Notes: generated from the letters alone by a model not told the origin. A DNA stretch of 64,000 nucleotides from Ulvibacterium sp965228935 (GCF_965228935.1 NZ_OZ245846.1:2418001-2482000); one strand, 5' to 3'; positions 7,104-16,272 are shown, counted from the stretch's first letter. Numbers and translations are program-made.

Positions 7104-10100
7104 ATGACCGCAAAGCAATTTGAAACATGGAACGTCCTTTTGGGTTGGACTGTTTTCGGGGTAGCCCTGGTAGTTTATGGACTTACCGTTGAGCCTACCG
7201 TAAGCTTTTGGGATTCTGGCGAATATGTGGCTACTTCGGCCAAACTACAAATTGCCCATCCTCCGGGTGCGCCCCTCCTTCAGATGATAGGATCCTTTTT
7301 CGCATTATTTGCAACGGCGCCCGATCAAGTAGCGCTTATGGTGAATTATGTGTCCGTTGTATCCAGTGCGTTTACTATCCTATTTCTCTTTTGGACCATT
7401 ACGAATCTTGCCCAAAAACTGGTTTTGAATTCAGGCATCATCGCCCAATACGGATATATTGGCATTTTGGGCTCTGGTGCTATAGGATCGCTGGCCTTTA
7501 CCTTCTCGGATAGTTTTTGGTTCAATGCGACCGAGACCGAGGTCTATTCCATGGCCAGTCTGATTATGGCCCTGTTATTATGGTTGGGAATTCGATGGAC
7601 TGACAGTTTACATACCCCGAGGGGCAACAGGTGGCTTATCCTGATTTCCTTTGTAACGGGCCTTACCTTCGGGATTCAATTTATGGGTTTTTTGGCCATC
7701 CCCTCTATTATATTGCTATTTTATTTTAAACGATGTAAGCTCATTACGATTAAAAACTTTGTCCTGGCGAATATCGTGGCCGTAGCCATATTGTTATTGG
7801 TCTTTAAGTTCTCATTGACCTATATGTTGAAACTCTTTGGTTGGAGCGAGGTATTTTTTGTTAATTCATTGGGCTTGCCCTTTAACTCGGGAAGCATTGG
7901 CATGGGAATTTTTTTGATGCTCTTTTTCTATATGACCCTTAGGTATACTCAAAGGAGGAACTATCGGTCTGCAAATACAATTATACTATCCATTCTCTTT
8001 TTGGTACTTGGTTTTTCTTCCTGGTTTCTATTGCCGATAAGGGCAAGTGCCAACGTGGTAATCAATGAAAACGACCCCTCGGATGCCCGTTCCCTGCTGG
8101 CCTATTACAATAGGGAACAATACCCGAGTACGGATAGCCCGTTTTATGGCGCATACTATTCGGACATGTTCGCTGATAACCATCCTCCTGAAGATGATAG
8201 TCCAAAATATGAACGTAACGAGAAGCTGCGGAAATATGAAGTTGTTAATCGTTACAAAGGTGCCTCACAAGGTTCAAGTCCCCGGCACACCGGTTTTTTG
8301 CCCCGAATGTGGAGTCAACAGAATGCCGAGAATTATATACGGTACTATGGTGCATTGGATTTTACGATAAAGCCCGAGTTCCAGGCGAATGTTGAGTTAC
8401 AGGATGTCGTCCGGGATTTTCGGGAAAAAAATGCTAAAGGAGCCATAGAAGCGGACCAGTACTTACGTTTTCTAAGGGAAATGAACGATTGGATTATTGT
8501 AAGACCTCCTACCTTATGGCAAAATGTCAAGTATTTATTTCATTTTCAGTTGGGTTATATGTACTGGCGTTATTTTATGTGGAATTTTGTAGGAAGGCAG
8601 AACGATGAACAGGGCCGTTTTGATGGTAACGGGGAATGGTTAAGTGGAATTAACATAATTGATAGCTTCCGTCTGGGCAGTCAAGAAAACTTGCCTTCGG
8701 AAACTACATCGAATAAAGGCCGAAACACCTACTTCTTTTTGCCATTGCTTTTGGGAATCATTGGCCTTGTGGTCCAGATTTCCAGAAATCCCAAGCAATT
8801 TTGGGTGTTATTCGTTTTTTTTATGTTCACCGGAATAGCCATACAGTTTTACACCAATCCTCCAATTTTTCAACCCCGGGAACGGGATTATTCACTCGTA
8901 GGATCTTTTTACATTTTTGCGACATGGATAGGTCTTGGGGTGTACGGACTTTTTGAGGAAATTGGAAAGTTTGTCCGTCCCAAAATTAGCCTACCCTTAG
9001 TCCTCGGCATTTGTCTCATGGCAGTTCCCGTACTCATGGCCCAACAGAACTGGGACGATCACAACCGTTCCGATCGGTATACGGCCTTGGCCATGGCCAA
9101 GGCCTATCTGGATTCCACACAAGAAAATACTGGGGCCATTTTATTCACCATCGGGGATATGGATACCTTTCCGCTGTGGTATGCCCAGGAAATAGAGAAC
9201 TACCGAACGGATACCCGAACGATTATATCGGGGTATTTGAATTTTTCGTGGTATATAGACCAAATGAAACGTAAGGCGTACGAAAGTGAGCCCATCCCTT
9301 CCCAACTATCACATGAAAAGTATACATACGGTTCCAGGGAAGCCCTGTATTATGCCCCGATGACCGACAAAAGATGGCCTGTTAAGGATTTTTTGAAATG
9401 GGTGGCCAGTGACCATCCCCGTACCAAAGTAAAAAGTTTACTTGAAAAACAAGGAAGGGATATCGGCGATTTTTCAGAGTCATATTTGGATGCCGTGTAT
9501 TATCCTACAAACAAAATACGCGTCCCAGTAAACAAGGAAATGGTTTTGGCTACCGGATTGGTCAATGCAAGGGACTCTTCAAAAATAGTGGATTATATAG
9601 ATATTGACCTTCCGGAAACAGGCATTAGAAAAAGCAATTTGATTATGTTGGATATCTTGGCCAATAACAATTGGCAACGACCTATTTATTTTTCAGGGGG
9701 AAGTTTTGATGAGGAGGAGTATATATGGATGAGCGACTATCTTCAGTTGGACGGACTGGTCTACAAACTGGTACCAATAAAGACCGAAAATGAAAGTATC
9801 TTTGATAAAGGTCGAGTAGATTCGGAACTGATGTACGATATTGTTAAGAAGTGGGAATGGGGCAATTCAGGAAGCCCCGACATCTATCATGACCCCCAGA
9901 CCCGAAAACAATTTGGGGTAACCCACCGTATCGTACTCGCCCGCTTGTTGGAAAAGCTGTTAAAGGAGGATAAATTGGAAAAGGCCGGGGAAATCATTGA
10001 TATGGCCTTGACCCATATTCCTGTAGAACATTTTGGATATTACACCTTTGTAGAACCATTTTTGGATGGACTATACAAGGTAGGGGATACCCAAAAAGCT

Positions 10101-10334
10101 CAAAAGCTATATAACCAACTAAAACAGGTCTATCAAGAAAGATTGCAGTATTATAGTGCATTGCCCTCCGTAGAAGAGTATGATAATTTGGAAGAAATAC
10201 TTATGGATCTGCAAGCCTATCAAAGGCTTCTTGACATTCTTGAACAAAACGGGGATTCCATAATCCACGAAAATGAAACGCTGGAATTCAATGGGTATGT
10301 GAATAGGCTTCAGGATTTGTTAGATCAAGGTTAA
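7104..10334 (+). CDS. DUF2723 family membrane glycosyltransferase (GT117-like)
   Basis: A 1076-residue protein with a polytopic N-terminal half (roughly ten hydrophobic helices within residues 1-350 and 540-650) and a large soluble C-terminal half. Near the start the family signature VSFWDSGEYVATSAKLQ is followed by HPPGAP; the acidic D-G-E cluster in the first loop is typical of GT-C fold glycosyltransferases. DUF2723 is classed with GT117 and is related to eukaryotic TMEM260, a protein O-mannosyltransferase, so this enzyme may glycosylate exported proteins using a lipid-linked sugar. That is inference from the family. The C-terminal 150 residues look helical and TPR-like (KAQKLYNQLKQVYQERLQ). 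Confidence 0.85.
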   Translation: MTAKQFETWNVLLGWTVFGVALVVYGLTVEPTVSFWDSGEYVATSAKLQIAHPPGAPLLQMIGSFFALFATAPDQVALMVNYVSVVSSAFTILFLFWTITNLAQKLVLNSGIIAQYGYIGILGSGAIGSLAFTFSDSFWFNATETEVYSMASLIMALLLWLGIRWTDSLHTPRGNRWLILISFVTGLTFGIQFMGFLAIPSIILLFYFKRCKLITIKNFVLANIVAVAILLLVFKFSLTYMLKLFGWSEVFFVNSLGLPFNSGSIGMGIFLMLFFYMTLRYTQRRNYRSANTIILSILFLVLGFSSWFLLPIRASANVVINENDPSDARSLLAYYNREQYPSTDSPFYGAYYSDMFADNHPPEDDSPKYERNEKLRKYEVVNRYKGASQGSSPRHTGFLPRMWSQQNAENYIRYYGALDFTIKPEFQANVELQDVVRDFREKNAKGAIEADQYLRFLREMNDWIIVRPPTLWQNVKYLFHFQLGYMYWRYFMWNFVGRQNDEQGRFDGNGEWLSGINIIDSFRLGSQENLPSETTSNKGRNTYFFLPLLLGIIGLVVQISRNPKQFWVLFVFFMFTGIAIQFYTNPPIFQPRERDYSLVGSFYIFATWIGLGVYGLFEEIGKFVRPKISLPLVLGICLMAVPVLMAQQNWDDHNRSDRYTALAMAKAYLDSTQENTGAILFTIGDMDTFPLWYAQEIENYRTDTRTIISGYLNFSWYIDQMKRKAYESEPIPSQLSHEKYTYGSREALYYAPMTDKRWPVKDFLKWVASDHPRTKVKSLLEKQGRDIGDFSESYLDAVYYPTNKIRVPVNKEMVLATGLVNARDSSKIVDYIDIDLPETGIRKSNLIMLDILANNNWQRPIYFSGGSFDEEEYIWMSDYLQLDGLVYKLVPIKTENESIFDKGRVDSELMYDIVKKWEWGNSGSPDIYHDPQTRKQFGVTHRIVLARLLEKLLKEDKLEKAGEIIDMALTHIPVEHFGYYTFVEPFLDGLYKVGDTQKAQKLYNQLKQVYQERLQYYSALPSVEEYDNLEEILMDLQAYQRLLDILEQNGDSIIHENETLEFNGYVNRLQDLLDQG

Positions 10335-10341
10335 TTCATTT

Positions 10342-10369
10342 TTTGTTTAACTTAAATTATCTATCTTTA
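10342..10369 (+). promoter_or_regulatory. Putative Bacteroidota promoter (-33/-7) for the 155-residue gene
   Basis: TTTG at 10342-10345 and TATCTTTA at 10362-10369 (one mismatch to TAnnTTTG) with 16 bases between, 13 bases before the ATG. The spacer also holds GTTTAACTTA, which resembles the MarR-type palindrome found near 39 kb at 11 of 13 positions; this may be chance. Confidence 0.4.
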
Positions 10370-10382
10370 AACAAAAAAGATA

Positions 10383-10850
10383 ATGAAAAATTTTGGACTA
10401 GTACTTTCCCTATTCATATTGGGTATTTGTGGCACAAACCTATCCGCCCAGGAAATAACTTCCTTTCCAGGAATGTGGGGCGAAAAATTTTACCAGGACA
10501 AGGAGCCGCTTACCTGGAAGGAAATCGATGCCATTATGAAAGAAAATCAGGCTTCGGCCCTGCACTGGCAAAAATCCAAAAAGAACATGGTAGGCGCTTT
10601 GATTGCCGGTACCGCCAATTTTGGCTCCGCTATCTGGTTGATTTCGAATTTGGACGATAACGAACCGCTTACAGGCCCAATTATTGCGGTTGCAGGAACA
10701 GGTATTATCAGTTCCATATTTTTCCATTCGGCAACGAAAAACAAAAAGATGGCAATTTTGGAATACAATGATAGTCTGGGCAAAAAAACATCATTCTACC
10801 TAACCCCTACCAGTAACGAAAACGGATTGGGATTGGCTCTAAAATTTTAG
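10383..10850 (+). CDS. Small exported/membrane protein of unknown function
   Basis: 155 residues with a Sec-type signal peptide (cleavage likely after NLSAQ, about residue 23) and two later hydrophobic stretches (around residues 68-86 and 95-114) separated by an acidic loop (NLDDNEPL). It is therefore probably an inner-membrane protein rather than soluble. I do not recognise the family. It lies downstream of the DUF2723 glycosyltransferase, but with its own promoter-like sequence, and converges on gldA. Confidence 0.7.
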   Translation: MKNFGLVLSLFILGICGTNLSAQEITSFPGMWGEKFYQDKEPLTWKEIDAIMKENQASALHWQKSKKNMVGALIAGTANFGSAIWLISNLDDNEPLTGPIIAVAGTGIISSIFFHSATKNKKMAILEYNDSLGKKTSFYLTPTSNENGLGLALKF

Positions 10851-10886
10851 ATCTTTTCCGTTAATTATGGAAAATCCGATTGGAGA

Positions 10887-11780
10887 TTAGGCGGTCAACT
10901 CCGCGAACAAGCTCTCCAAATTCCTGTTCTTTCGGCTTAACTGTAACGTTTTGAGCTGATTGTCATGGGCGAAGTCGAAAATGGCCGGTCGCATATCCTT
11001 GGTGGTGTCAAAAGTAACCTCATACACAAAACCCCCCGTGTTTTTTACCCGGGAAACATGGGGAAGTTTTTGTAAAAAAGCTTCTTCCACCCGATAATCG
11101 AACTCTACCTCGATTATCTGTTCTTCCTCGTCCCGCAAATCGTTCAGCTTTTTATCCGCGACCAAAACCCCTTTGTTCAGGATCAATACCCGATCACAAA
11201 CGGCCTCTACCTCCTTCATGATGTGGGTAGATAGCAATATGGTCTTCTCTTTTCCAATTTCCTTGATGAGTCTTCGAATTTCCAACAATTGATTAGGATC
11301 CAGACCTGTAGTGGGCTCATCCAAAATAAGTACCTCCGGATTATGCAACAGGGCCGTCGCCAGTCCTACCCGCTGACGGTATCCCTTGGAAAGCTGCCCG
11401 ATCTTTTTATGGGCCTCGGGCTGCAGCCCTGTCCGCTCGATGATTTCTTCTATACGATTTTTATCAACTTTGTGGATATTGGCATTAAAGGCCAGATATT
11501 CCTTTACATATAGATCCAAATACAAAGGGTTGTGCTCAGGGAGATACCCAATACTCTTTTGGACGGATTTCTTATCTGTACGTACATTAAAATCATTAAC
11601 CATTGCTTCCCCCTCATCCGCTTGGTGATAGGTGGTCAAAATCTTCATCAAAGTAGATTTACCTGCACCGTTAGGCCCTAAAAAACCAACGATTTCACCT
11701 TTTTTCACATCGAAGGAGACATCGTTTAGAGCCTTTTGGTTTCCGAACGCTTTGGTAATATTTTTTACGGCAATGGACAC
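10887..11780 (-). CDS. gldA: Gliding motility ABC transporter ATP-binding protein GldA
   Basis: 297-residue ABC ATPase, full length for GldA. Walker A is GPNGAGKST (residues 35-43), the ABC signature is LSKGYRQR, Walker B is VLILDEPTTGLDPNQ, and the switch His is in LLSTHIMKE. The C-terminal 80 residues form the extra regulatory domain seen in GldA. In Flavobacterium johnsoniae GldA works with the membrane proteins GldF and GldG in a transporter needed for gliding; gldFG are not in this window. Translation appears to start at a GTG. It converges with the preceding gene, and gldB/gldC lie 23 kb away, consistent with the scattered gld genes of flavobacteria. Confidence 0.92.
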   Translation of the reverse strand: MSIAVKNITKAFGNQKALNDVSFDVKKGEIVGFLGPNGAGKSTLMKILTTYHQADEGEAMVNDFNVRTDKKSVQKSIGYLPEHNPLYLDLYVKEYLAFNANIHKVDKNRIEEIIERTGLQPEAHKKIGQLSKGYRQRVGLATALLHNPEVLILDEPTTGLDPNQLLEIRRLIKEIGKEKTILLSTHIMKEVEAVCDRVLILNKGVLVADKKLNDLRDEEEQIIEVEFDYRVEEAFLQKLPHVSRVKNTGGFVYEVTFDTTKDMRPAIFDFAHDNQLKTLQLSRKNRNLESLFAELTA

Positions 11781-11799
11781 GGGTTCCGATGATTTTTTT

Positions 11800-11807
11800 C
11801 AAAAATA
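11800..11807 (-). promoter_or_regulatory. -7 promoter element of gldA
   Basis: On the minus strand this reads TATTTTTG, an exact match to the Bacteroidota -7 consensus TAnnTTTG, 19 bases before the GTG start of gldA. No clear -33 TTTG is seen upstream of it. Confidence 0.5.
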
Positions 11808-12003
11808 TGGCAAATACCATAAAGACCCATATATCTCCGAGGATTATTAAAAAAACATTTTCTTGAGTTTTAAAACAGGGAACATTACCCCATTCCCGAA
11901 GCACGTACCATGTGCATAATTCCTATTAAAACCGGATTTTGAAAAATAAATGGGCAAGGATTGGCGTTAATTCTTAGAAAATCGAAAAAAGTGAACCCTA
12001 AAA

Positions 12004-12033
12004 CTTGATTTATAAATTTAATTAGTACTTTAG
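12004..12033 (+). promoter_or_regulatory. Putative promoter of the Phe leader / aromatic operon
   Basis: CTTG at 12004-12007 and TACTTTAG at 12026-12033 (one mismatch to TAnnTTTG) with an 18-base spacer. The predicted transcript would begin near 12037, about 12 bases before the leader peptide ATG. The 220 bases between gldA and here hold the gldA -7 element and AT-rich sequence; I see nothing else in them. Confidence 0.5.
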
Positions 12034-12048
12034 CCAAAGTTTTAGAAC

Positions 12049-12123
12049 ATGATGACAAAACAATTTTTCTTCAACGGTTTTTATTTTTACTTCTTTTTTA
12101 AGGGAAGAACGGGACTGTTGTAG
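12049..12123 (+). CDS. Phenylalanine attenuator leader peptide
   Basis: A 24-codon open frame with 8 Phe and 2 Tyr codons packed into codons 6-17 (12064-12099), then Lys-Gly-Arg-Thr-Gly-Leu-Leu and TAG. It starts with two adjacent ATGs (12049 and 12052) right after a promoter-like sequence and ends in the first arm of an alternative RNA structure. It precedes pheA and three other aromatic biosynthesis genes. This is the classical design of an amino acid biosynthetic leader: stalling of the ribosome at Phe (or Tyr) codons would change which hairpin forms downstream. The same logic is established for enterobacterial pheA; here it is read from sequence only. Confidence 0.85.
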   Translation: MMTKQFFFNGFYFYFFFKGRTGLL

Positions 12124-12179
12124 TATATTGGAAACAAGATATCATATGAAGTCCCGTGAAAAACGGGACTTTTTTATTT
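12109..12179 (+). terminator. Attenuator: competing antiterminator and rho-independent terminator
   Basis: Three arms are visible: A at 12109-12116 (ACGGGACT), B at 12150-12157 (AGTCCCGT) and C at 12163-12170 (ACGGGACT). B-C, extended by one A-T pair to 12149/12171, makes a 9-pair hairpin with a GAAAA loop followed by TTTTTATTT, a strong terminator. Arm A is an exact copy of arm C and can pair with B instead, which would prevent termination. A lies within the last codons of the leader peptide, so a ribosome reaching the stop codon at 12121 would cover A and allow the terminator, while a ribosome stalled in the Phe run leaves A free. Confidence 0.85.
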
Positions 12180-12240
12180 GTCCTTTCTTGAAAATGTGGA
12201 AAACCTAAAACGGATTAAGCGCATCGCCAGATAGAGTCCA

Positions 12241-13068
12241 ATGGATTTAAAAATAGCCATACAGGGAATAAAGGGATCTAACCATCATCAGGTCGTTAGG
12301 GAGTATTTTGATGATAAGGTGGATTTAGTGGAATGTCTATCCTTTCACGGATTGGTGGATCGTTTGTTGGATGGTTCTGCCGACAAGGGTGTTATGGCCA
12401 TTGAGAACTCCATAGCGGGATCTATTATTCCCAATTACGCCCTGGTATATGACAATGGCCTGCATATTATAGGGGAGCACTATTTGAATATCCATCACCA
12501 TTTAATGGCATTAAAAGGGCAGCATATCGAAGATATTGCCGAGGTACGTACCCATCCTATGGCCCTGTTACAGTGTAGGGAATTTTTGAAGACCCAACCG
12601 CACATTAAAATGGTGGAGGACGTGGATACGGCAGAAACGGCCAAACAGATCCAGGAGCATCAATTAAAGGGTATTGCGGCCATTGCGCCCCAGGTAGCCG
12701 CCGAACTATATGGTTTGGAGATCATTGCCAAGGAAATACAGACCATAAAGAACAATGCCACGAGATTTATTGTCATAAAAACCAAAAATAAGGAACTCCC
12801 CAAGGACGAGATTAACAAGGCATCCTTGCGATTTGAAACGGATCATAAAAGAGGTAGTTTGGCGACGGTACTCAATGTAATGAGCGATTGTAATTTGAAT
12901 CTGACCAAAATTCAGTCGTTGCCTATTATAGAAACCCCCTGGAAATACGCCTTTTTTGTGGATGTTACTTTTGAACAATATGATAATTTTGCCAAGGCCA
13001 AATCGCTTCTGGAGATTATGTCCGAAAATTTTAAGGTCATAGGGGAATACAAAAATGCCATGTTATGA
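12241..13068 (+). CDS. pheA: Prephenate dehydratase
   Basis: Converts prephenate to phenylpyruvate, the committed step to phenylalanine. The 275 residues comprise a two-lobed periplasmic-binding-fold catalytic domain (about 1-180) ending in the family motif NNATRF, with the catalytic Thr, and a C-terminal ACT domain (about 195-275) for feedback by phenylalanine; TPWKYAFFVD corresponds to the ESRP-containing effector region, though the ESRP itself is altered to ETPW. There is no fused chorismate mutase; that activity is in the last gene of the operon. First gene after the Phe attenuator; its stop overlaps the next start by 4 bases. Confidence 0.95.
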   Translation: MDLKIAIQGIKGSNHHQVVREYFDDKVDLVECLSFHGLVDRLLDGSADKGVMAIENSIAGSIIPNYALVYDNGLHIIGEHYLNIHHHLMALKGQHIEDIAEVRTHPMALLQCREFLKTQPHIKMVEDVDTAETAKQIQEHQLKGIAAIAPQVAAELYGLEIIAKEIQTIKNNATRFIVIKTKNKELPKDEINKASLRFETDHKRGSLATVLNVMSDCNLNLTKIQSLPIIETPWKYAFFVDVTFEQYDNFAKAKSLLEIMSENFKVIGEYKNAML

Positions 13069-14210
13069 TACAAACGGCGGAAAGACTTAATACAGTCCAG
13101 GAATATTACTTCTCCAAAAAGTTAAGGGAGGTACGTCAACTTGTTGCGGAAGGCAGACCCATTATCAATATGGGTATTGGGAGTCCCGATTTGGATCCAT
13201 CCCCCGAGGTGGTGGGCACACTGCAGAATGTGCTCGGGGAGTCCGGGGCACATCAATATCAAAGTTACCAGGGCCTACCGGAATTACGGCATGCCATGGC
13301 GGATTTCTACCGATCCAAATTTGGAGTTGCCTTGGACGGACTAAATGAGATTTTACCTTTGATGGGTTCCAAAGAAGGAATAATGCACATCAGTCTTGCT
13401 TTTTTGAACGCTGGGGACAGTGTGCTGATTCCAGATCCCGGATATCCTACCTATACTTCGGTCACTAAATTGGTAGGTGCCGTTCCCATAAAATACGACT
13501 TAACCGAAGCCGGCGAATGGTTGCCCGACTTGAAGGCTCTCTCAAGTCATGATCTTTCCAAGGTCAAATTAATGTGGATAAGCTATCCGAACATGCCTAC
13601 CGGGGCTACCATCACACATCAAAAAATGCAGGAACTGGTGTCGTTTGCCAAGGAGAATCAAGTTCTATTGGTCAACGACAATCCATATAGTTTTGTACTG
13701 AACGAACATCCCACAAGTATTTTACAGGTGGAAGGTGCCAAAGAAGTTGCCCTTGAACTCAATTCGCTGAGTAAAACCTTTAATATGGCAGGTTGGCGTG
13801 TGGGAATGGTCATGGGCAATGAAAATCACATCAATGCGGTGTTGAAGATAAAGAGCAATATGGACTCGGGAATGTTCTATGGGATACAACAGGGGGCCGT
13901 TACCGCATTGCGAAGTGGAGGGGAATGGTTCAAAAAACTGGATGCCGTATATGCATCAAGACGTCAATTGATGTTTACCTTGGTGGACAAGTTAAACTGT
14001 ACCTACGATAGAAATGCCGCAGGCATGTTCGTTTGGGCCAAATTACCGGAAAGAAGCAAGTCTTCTGAAGAATTCATTGATGAGGTACTATATGACAAGG
14101 ATGTTTTTATAGCGCCGGGTACCATTTTCGGGAGTAATGGGGAAGGTTACATCCGGTTTTCGCTTTGCGTAAAAGAGGATAAGATCAGGGAAGCAATAGA
14201 TAGGTTTTAG
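13065..14210 (+). CDS. PLP-dependent class I aminotransferase (probable aromatic aminotransferase)
   Basis: 381-residue fold-type I aminotransferase. The PLP lysine is in NSLSKTFNMAGWRVG, and the cofactor contacts PDPGYPTY and NDNPYSF are typical of class I/II enzymes. The family also contains LL-diaminopimelate and alanine aminotransferases, so specificity cannot be proven from sequence. Its place between pheA and tyrA, with an ATGA overlap to pheA, makes transamination of phenylpyruvate and 4-hydroxyphenylpyruvate the likeliest role, giving Phe and Tyr. Confidence 0.85.
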   Translation: MIQTAERLNTVQEYYFSKKLREVRQLVAEGRPIINMGIGSPDLDPSPEVVGTLQNVLGESGAHQYQSYQGLPELRHAMADFYRSKFGVALDGLNEILPLMGSKEGIMHISLAFLNAGDSVLIPDPGYPTYTSVTKLVGAVPIKYDLTEAGEWLPDLKALSSHDLSKVKLMWISYPNMPTGATITHQKMQELVSFAKENQVLLVNDNPYSFVLNEHPTSILQVEGAKEVALELNSLSKTFNMAGWRVGMVMGNENHINAVLKIKSNMDSGMFYGIQQGAVTALRSGGEWFKKLDAVYASRRQLMFTLVDKLNCTYDRNAAGMFVWAKLPERSKSSEEFIDEVLYDKDVFIAPGTIFGSNGEGYIRFSLCVKEDKIREAIDRF

Positions 14211-14271
14211 CAATACGTTTTATGAGTTTGAAAAATTAAACATCGAAAATCTATTATTTAACATCCATAAA

Positions 14272-15132
14272 ATGAACATATTCGTCATAGGTGTAGGTCT
14301 AATTGGAGGCTCCTTTGCAAAGGATATAAAAAGGTTGCGTCCCGACTCGAAACTATTCGGGGTGGATACCAATTCGTCCCATTTGGATGAGGCACTATCC
14401 TTGAACATTATTGACGAAAAATCCGGCTATCAGGATTTATCGCTTGCGGATATGGTCATTGTAACCATTCCGGTGGATGTTCTAGTTACGGAACTGCCCA
14501 AAATCTTGAACGCCGTTAACGATGATTGTGTGGTCTTTGATGGCGGATCTACCAAGAACCTGATTTGCAAAAGTTTGGCGGATCATCCTAAGCGCAGGAA
14601 TTTTTTGGCTTGTCATCCCATTGCCGGGACAGAGTTTTCCGGCCCTTCGGCGGCTATTGAAGGTTTGTATAATGGCAAGACCAACATCATCTGTGAAGTG
14701 GAAAAGACCGCCTTTAAATTGCAGGAACGGGCTTTGGGACTTTTTCAGGAAATAGGCATGCGAATTCGCTATATGAATCCGTTGGCGCACGATAGACATA
14801 TTGCCTATGTATCCCACTTATCGCATATCAGCTCGTTTATGTTGGGAAAAACGGTCATTGAAAAAGAAAAAAACGAAAGGGATATTTTTGATATGGCCGG
14901 TAGTGGCTTTGAAAGTACGGTCCGTTTGGCCAAAAGCTCTCCGGCCATGTGGACCCCCATTTTTGAACAGAACAAAGAAAATGTAGTCGAGATATTGGAG
15001 GATTATATCCAAAACTTGGAAGCATTTAAAGCGCTTCTTTTGGAGAATGACTATGGTGGCATTTACAGTGAAATGGACAATACGAATAAAATAAAGGAAA
15101 TCTTAAAAGGAATACCACTTAACAAACAATAA
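14272..15132 (+). CDS. tyrA: Prephenate dehydrogenase
   Basis: Oxidises prephenate to 4-hydroxyphenylpyruvate with NAD, leading to tyrosine. The N-terminal Rossmann loop is GVGLIGGSFA (residues 6-15), CHPIAGTEFSGP carries the conserved catalytic His region and HDRHIAYVSHLSH is the substrate-binding helix. The 286-residue length fits the monofunctional enzyme without an ACT or chorismate mutase domain. The gene starts 61 bases after the aminotransferase and ends 1 base before the next gene, so it is part of the same operon. Confidence 0.94.
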   Translation: MNIFVIGVGLIGGSFAKDIKRLRPDSKLFGVDTNSSHLDEALSLNIIDEKSGYQDLSLADMVIVTIPVDVLVTELPKILNAVNDDCVVFDGGSTKNLICKSLADHPKRRNFLACHPIAGTEFSGPSAAIEGLYNGKTNIICEVEKTAFKLQERALGLFQEIGMRIRYMNPLAHDRHIAYVSHLSHISSFMLGKTVIEKEKNERDIFDMAGSGFESTVRLAKSSPAMWTPIFEQNKENVVEILEDYIQNLEAFKALLLENDYGGIYSEMDNTNKIKEILKGIPLNKQ

Positions 15133-15133
15133 A

Positions 15134-16216
15134 ATGGAGAATACAAAGGAATTGAGAAAATGGTTGGATGATATGGACTTGCCCCACCCATTGGTGATAG
15201 CCGGACCCTGTAGTGCGGAAACCGAGAAGCAGGTACTGAGGATAGCCCATGATCTAAAGGACACGGATGTAAATTATTATCGTGCCGGTATATGGAAACC
15301 ACGTACCCGTCCAGGAAATTTTGAGGGTGTCGGGGCATTGGGTCTAAAATGGTTGCAGAAAGTAAAGGAGGAGACCGGTTTGAAGACCGCTACGGAAGTG
15401 GCCAATAGAAACCATGTGGAGCTGGCCTTGGAACATGATATAGACTTGTTATGGATCGGTGCCCGTTCAACCGTAAGCCCATTTATTGTACAGGACATTG
15501 CCGATGCCCTGGAGGGTACGGACAAGATTGTTTTGATAAAGAATCCGGTAAATCCTGATCTTTCCTTATGGTTGGGGGCGGTGGAACGGTTGCATACCGC
15601 CGACATCAAAAAATTGGGGGTTATCCATCGTGGTTTTTCGACCTATGAAAAATCCAAATATCGAAATATTCCGGAGTGGCAGTTGGCCATTGAGCTACAG
15701 ACCAAATTTCCGGACTTGCCCATTATCAACGATCCATCGCACATCACCGGAAAAAGGGACATGATCTTTGATGTGTCCCAAACGGCCCTAGATCTGAATT
15801 TTGATGGACTGATGATCGAGACGCACCATGACCCGGACAATGCATGGAGCGATGCAGCACAGCAAGTAACACCCAAACGATTGGTACAAATTATGGAAGA
15901 TCTACGAATTAGAAAGGAGACGGACAAGGAGGCAGAGTACAACAGCAAGTTGAACAACCTAAGGGCCCAAATAGATATTATCGACAATCAATTAATAGAT
16001 TTGCTCGGGAAACGTATGAAAGTCTCCGATGGTATTGGGGAGCTTAAAAAGCAACGTAACGTAGCCGTGCTTCAGACCAATCGGTGGAACGCCATTTTAG
16101 GAAAGATGATCTTGGAAGGCGAGTCCAAGGGATTGAGCGAAGAATTCGTATTAAAAATGTTCAAGGCCATCCATCAAGAATCCATTAACCATCAGGAAAA
16201 GATTATCAACGCCTGA
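15134..16216 (+). CDS. Bifunctional DAHP synthase / chorismate mutase
   Basis: Two activities in 360 residues. Residues 1-260 are a KDPG-aldolase-like type I-beta DAHP synthase (VIAGPCSAE, YRAGIWKPRTRPG, NDPSHITGKR, IETHHDPDNAWSD metal and substrate motifs), which condenses PEP and erythrose-4-phosphate at the entry of the shikimate pathway. Residues 275-360 are an AroQ chorismate mutase (LRAQIDIIDNQLIDLLGKRM). The DAHP synthase-chorismate mutase fusion in this domain order is characteristic of Bacteroidota, and the mutase may act as the feedback-sensing module. With pheA, the aminotransferase and tyrA, the operon encodes the first step and the terminal branches under one Phe attenuator. Confidence 0.93.
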   Translation: MENTKELRKWLDDMDLPHPLVIAGPCSAETEKQVLRIAHDLKDTDVNYYRAGIWKPRTRPGNFEGVGALGLKWLQKVKEETGLKTATEVANRNHVELALEHDIDLLWIGARSTVSPFIVQDIADALEGTDKIVLIKNPVNPDLSLWLGAVERLHTADIKKLGVIHRGFSTYEKSKYRNIPEWQLAIELQTKFPDLPIINDPSHITGKRDMIFDVSQTALDLNFDGLMIETHHDPDNAWSDAAQQVTPKRLVQIMEDLRIRKETDKEAEYNSKLNNLRAQIDIIDNQLIDLLGKRMKVSDGIGELKKQRNVAVLQTNRWNAILGKMILEGESKGLSEEFVLKMFKAIHQESINHQEKIINA

Positions 16217-16237
16217 ACGGGAAAAGGTAATTGAAAC

Positions 16238-16272
16238 AACGATCCGTCTATCCAAATAGACGGATCGTTTCG
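16238..16272 (+). terminator. Terminator of the aromatic operon
   Basis: A perfect 14-pair stem (16238-16251 with 16256-16269) and a CCAA loop, 21 bases after the operon's last stop. The trailing sequence is TTTCGTT, so the T-run is interrupted, but the stem is long and stable. Confidence 0.75.

Noticed and set aside
10440..10783. Antisense open frames over the 155-residue gene
   Set aside because: No signal or domain, and they shadow a gene with a clear signal peptide and promoter.
10854..10874. Terminator between the 155-residue gene and gldA
   Set aside because: Only a 6-pair A/T-rich stem with no T-run on either side; too weak to call.
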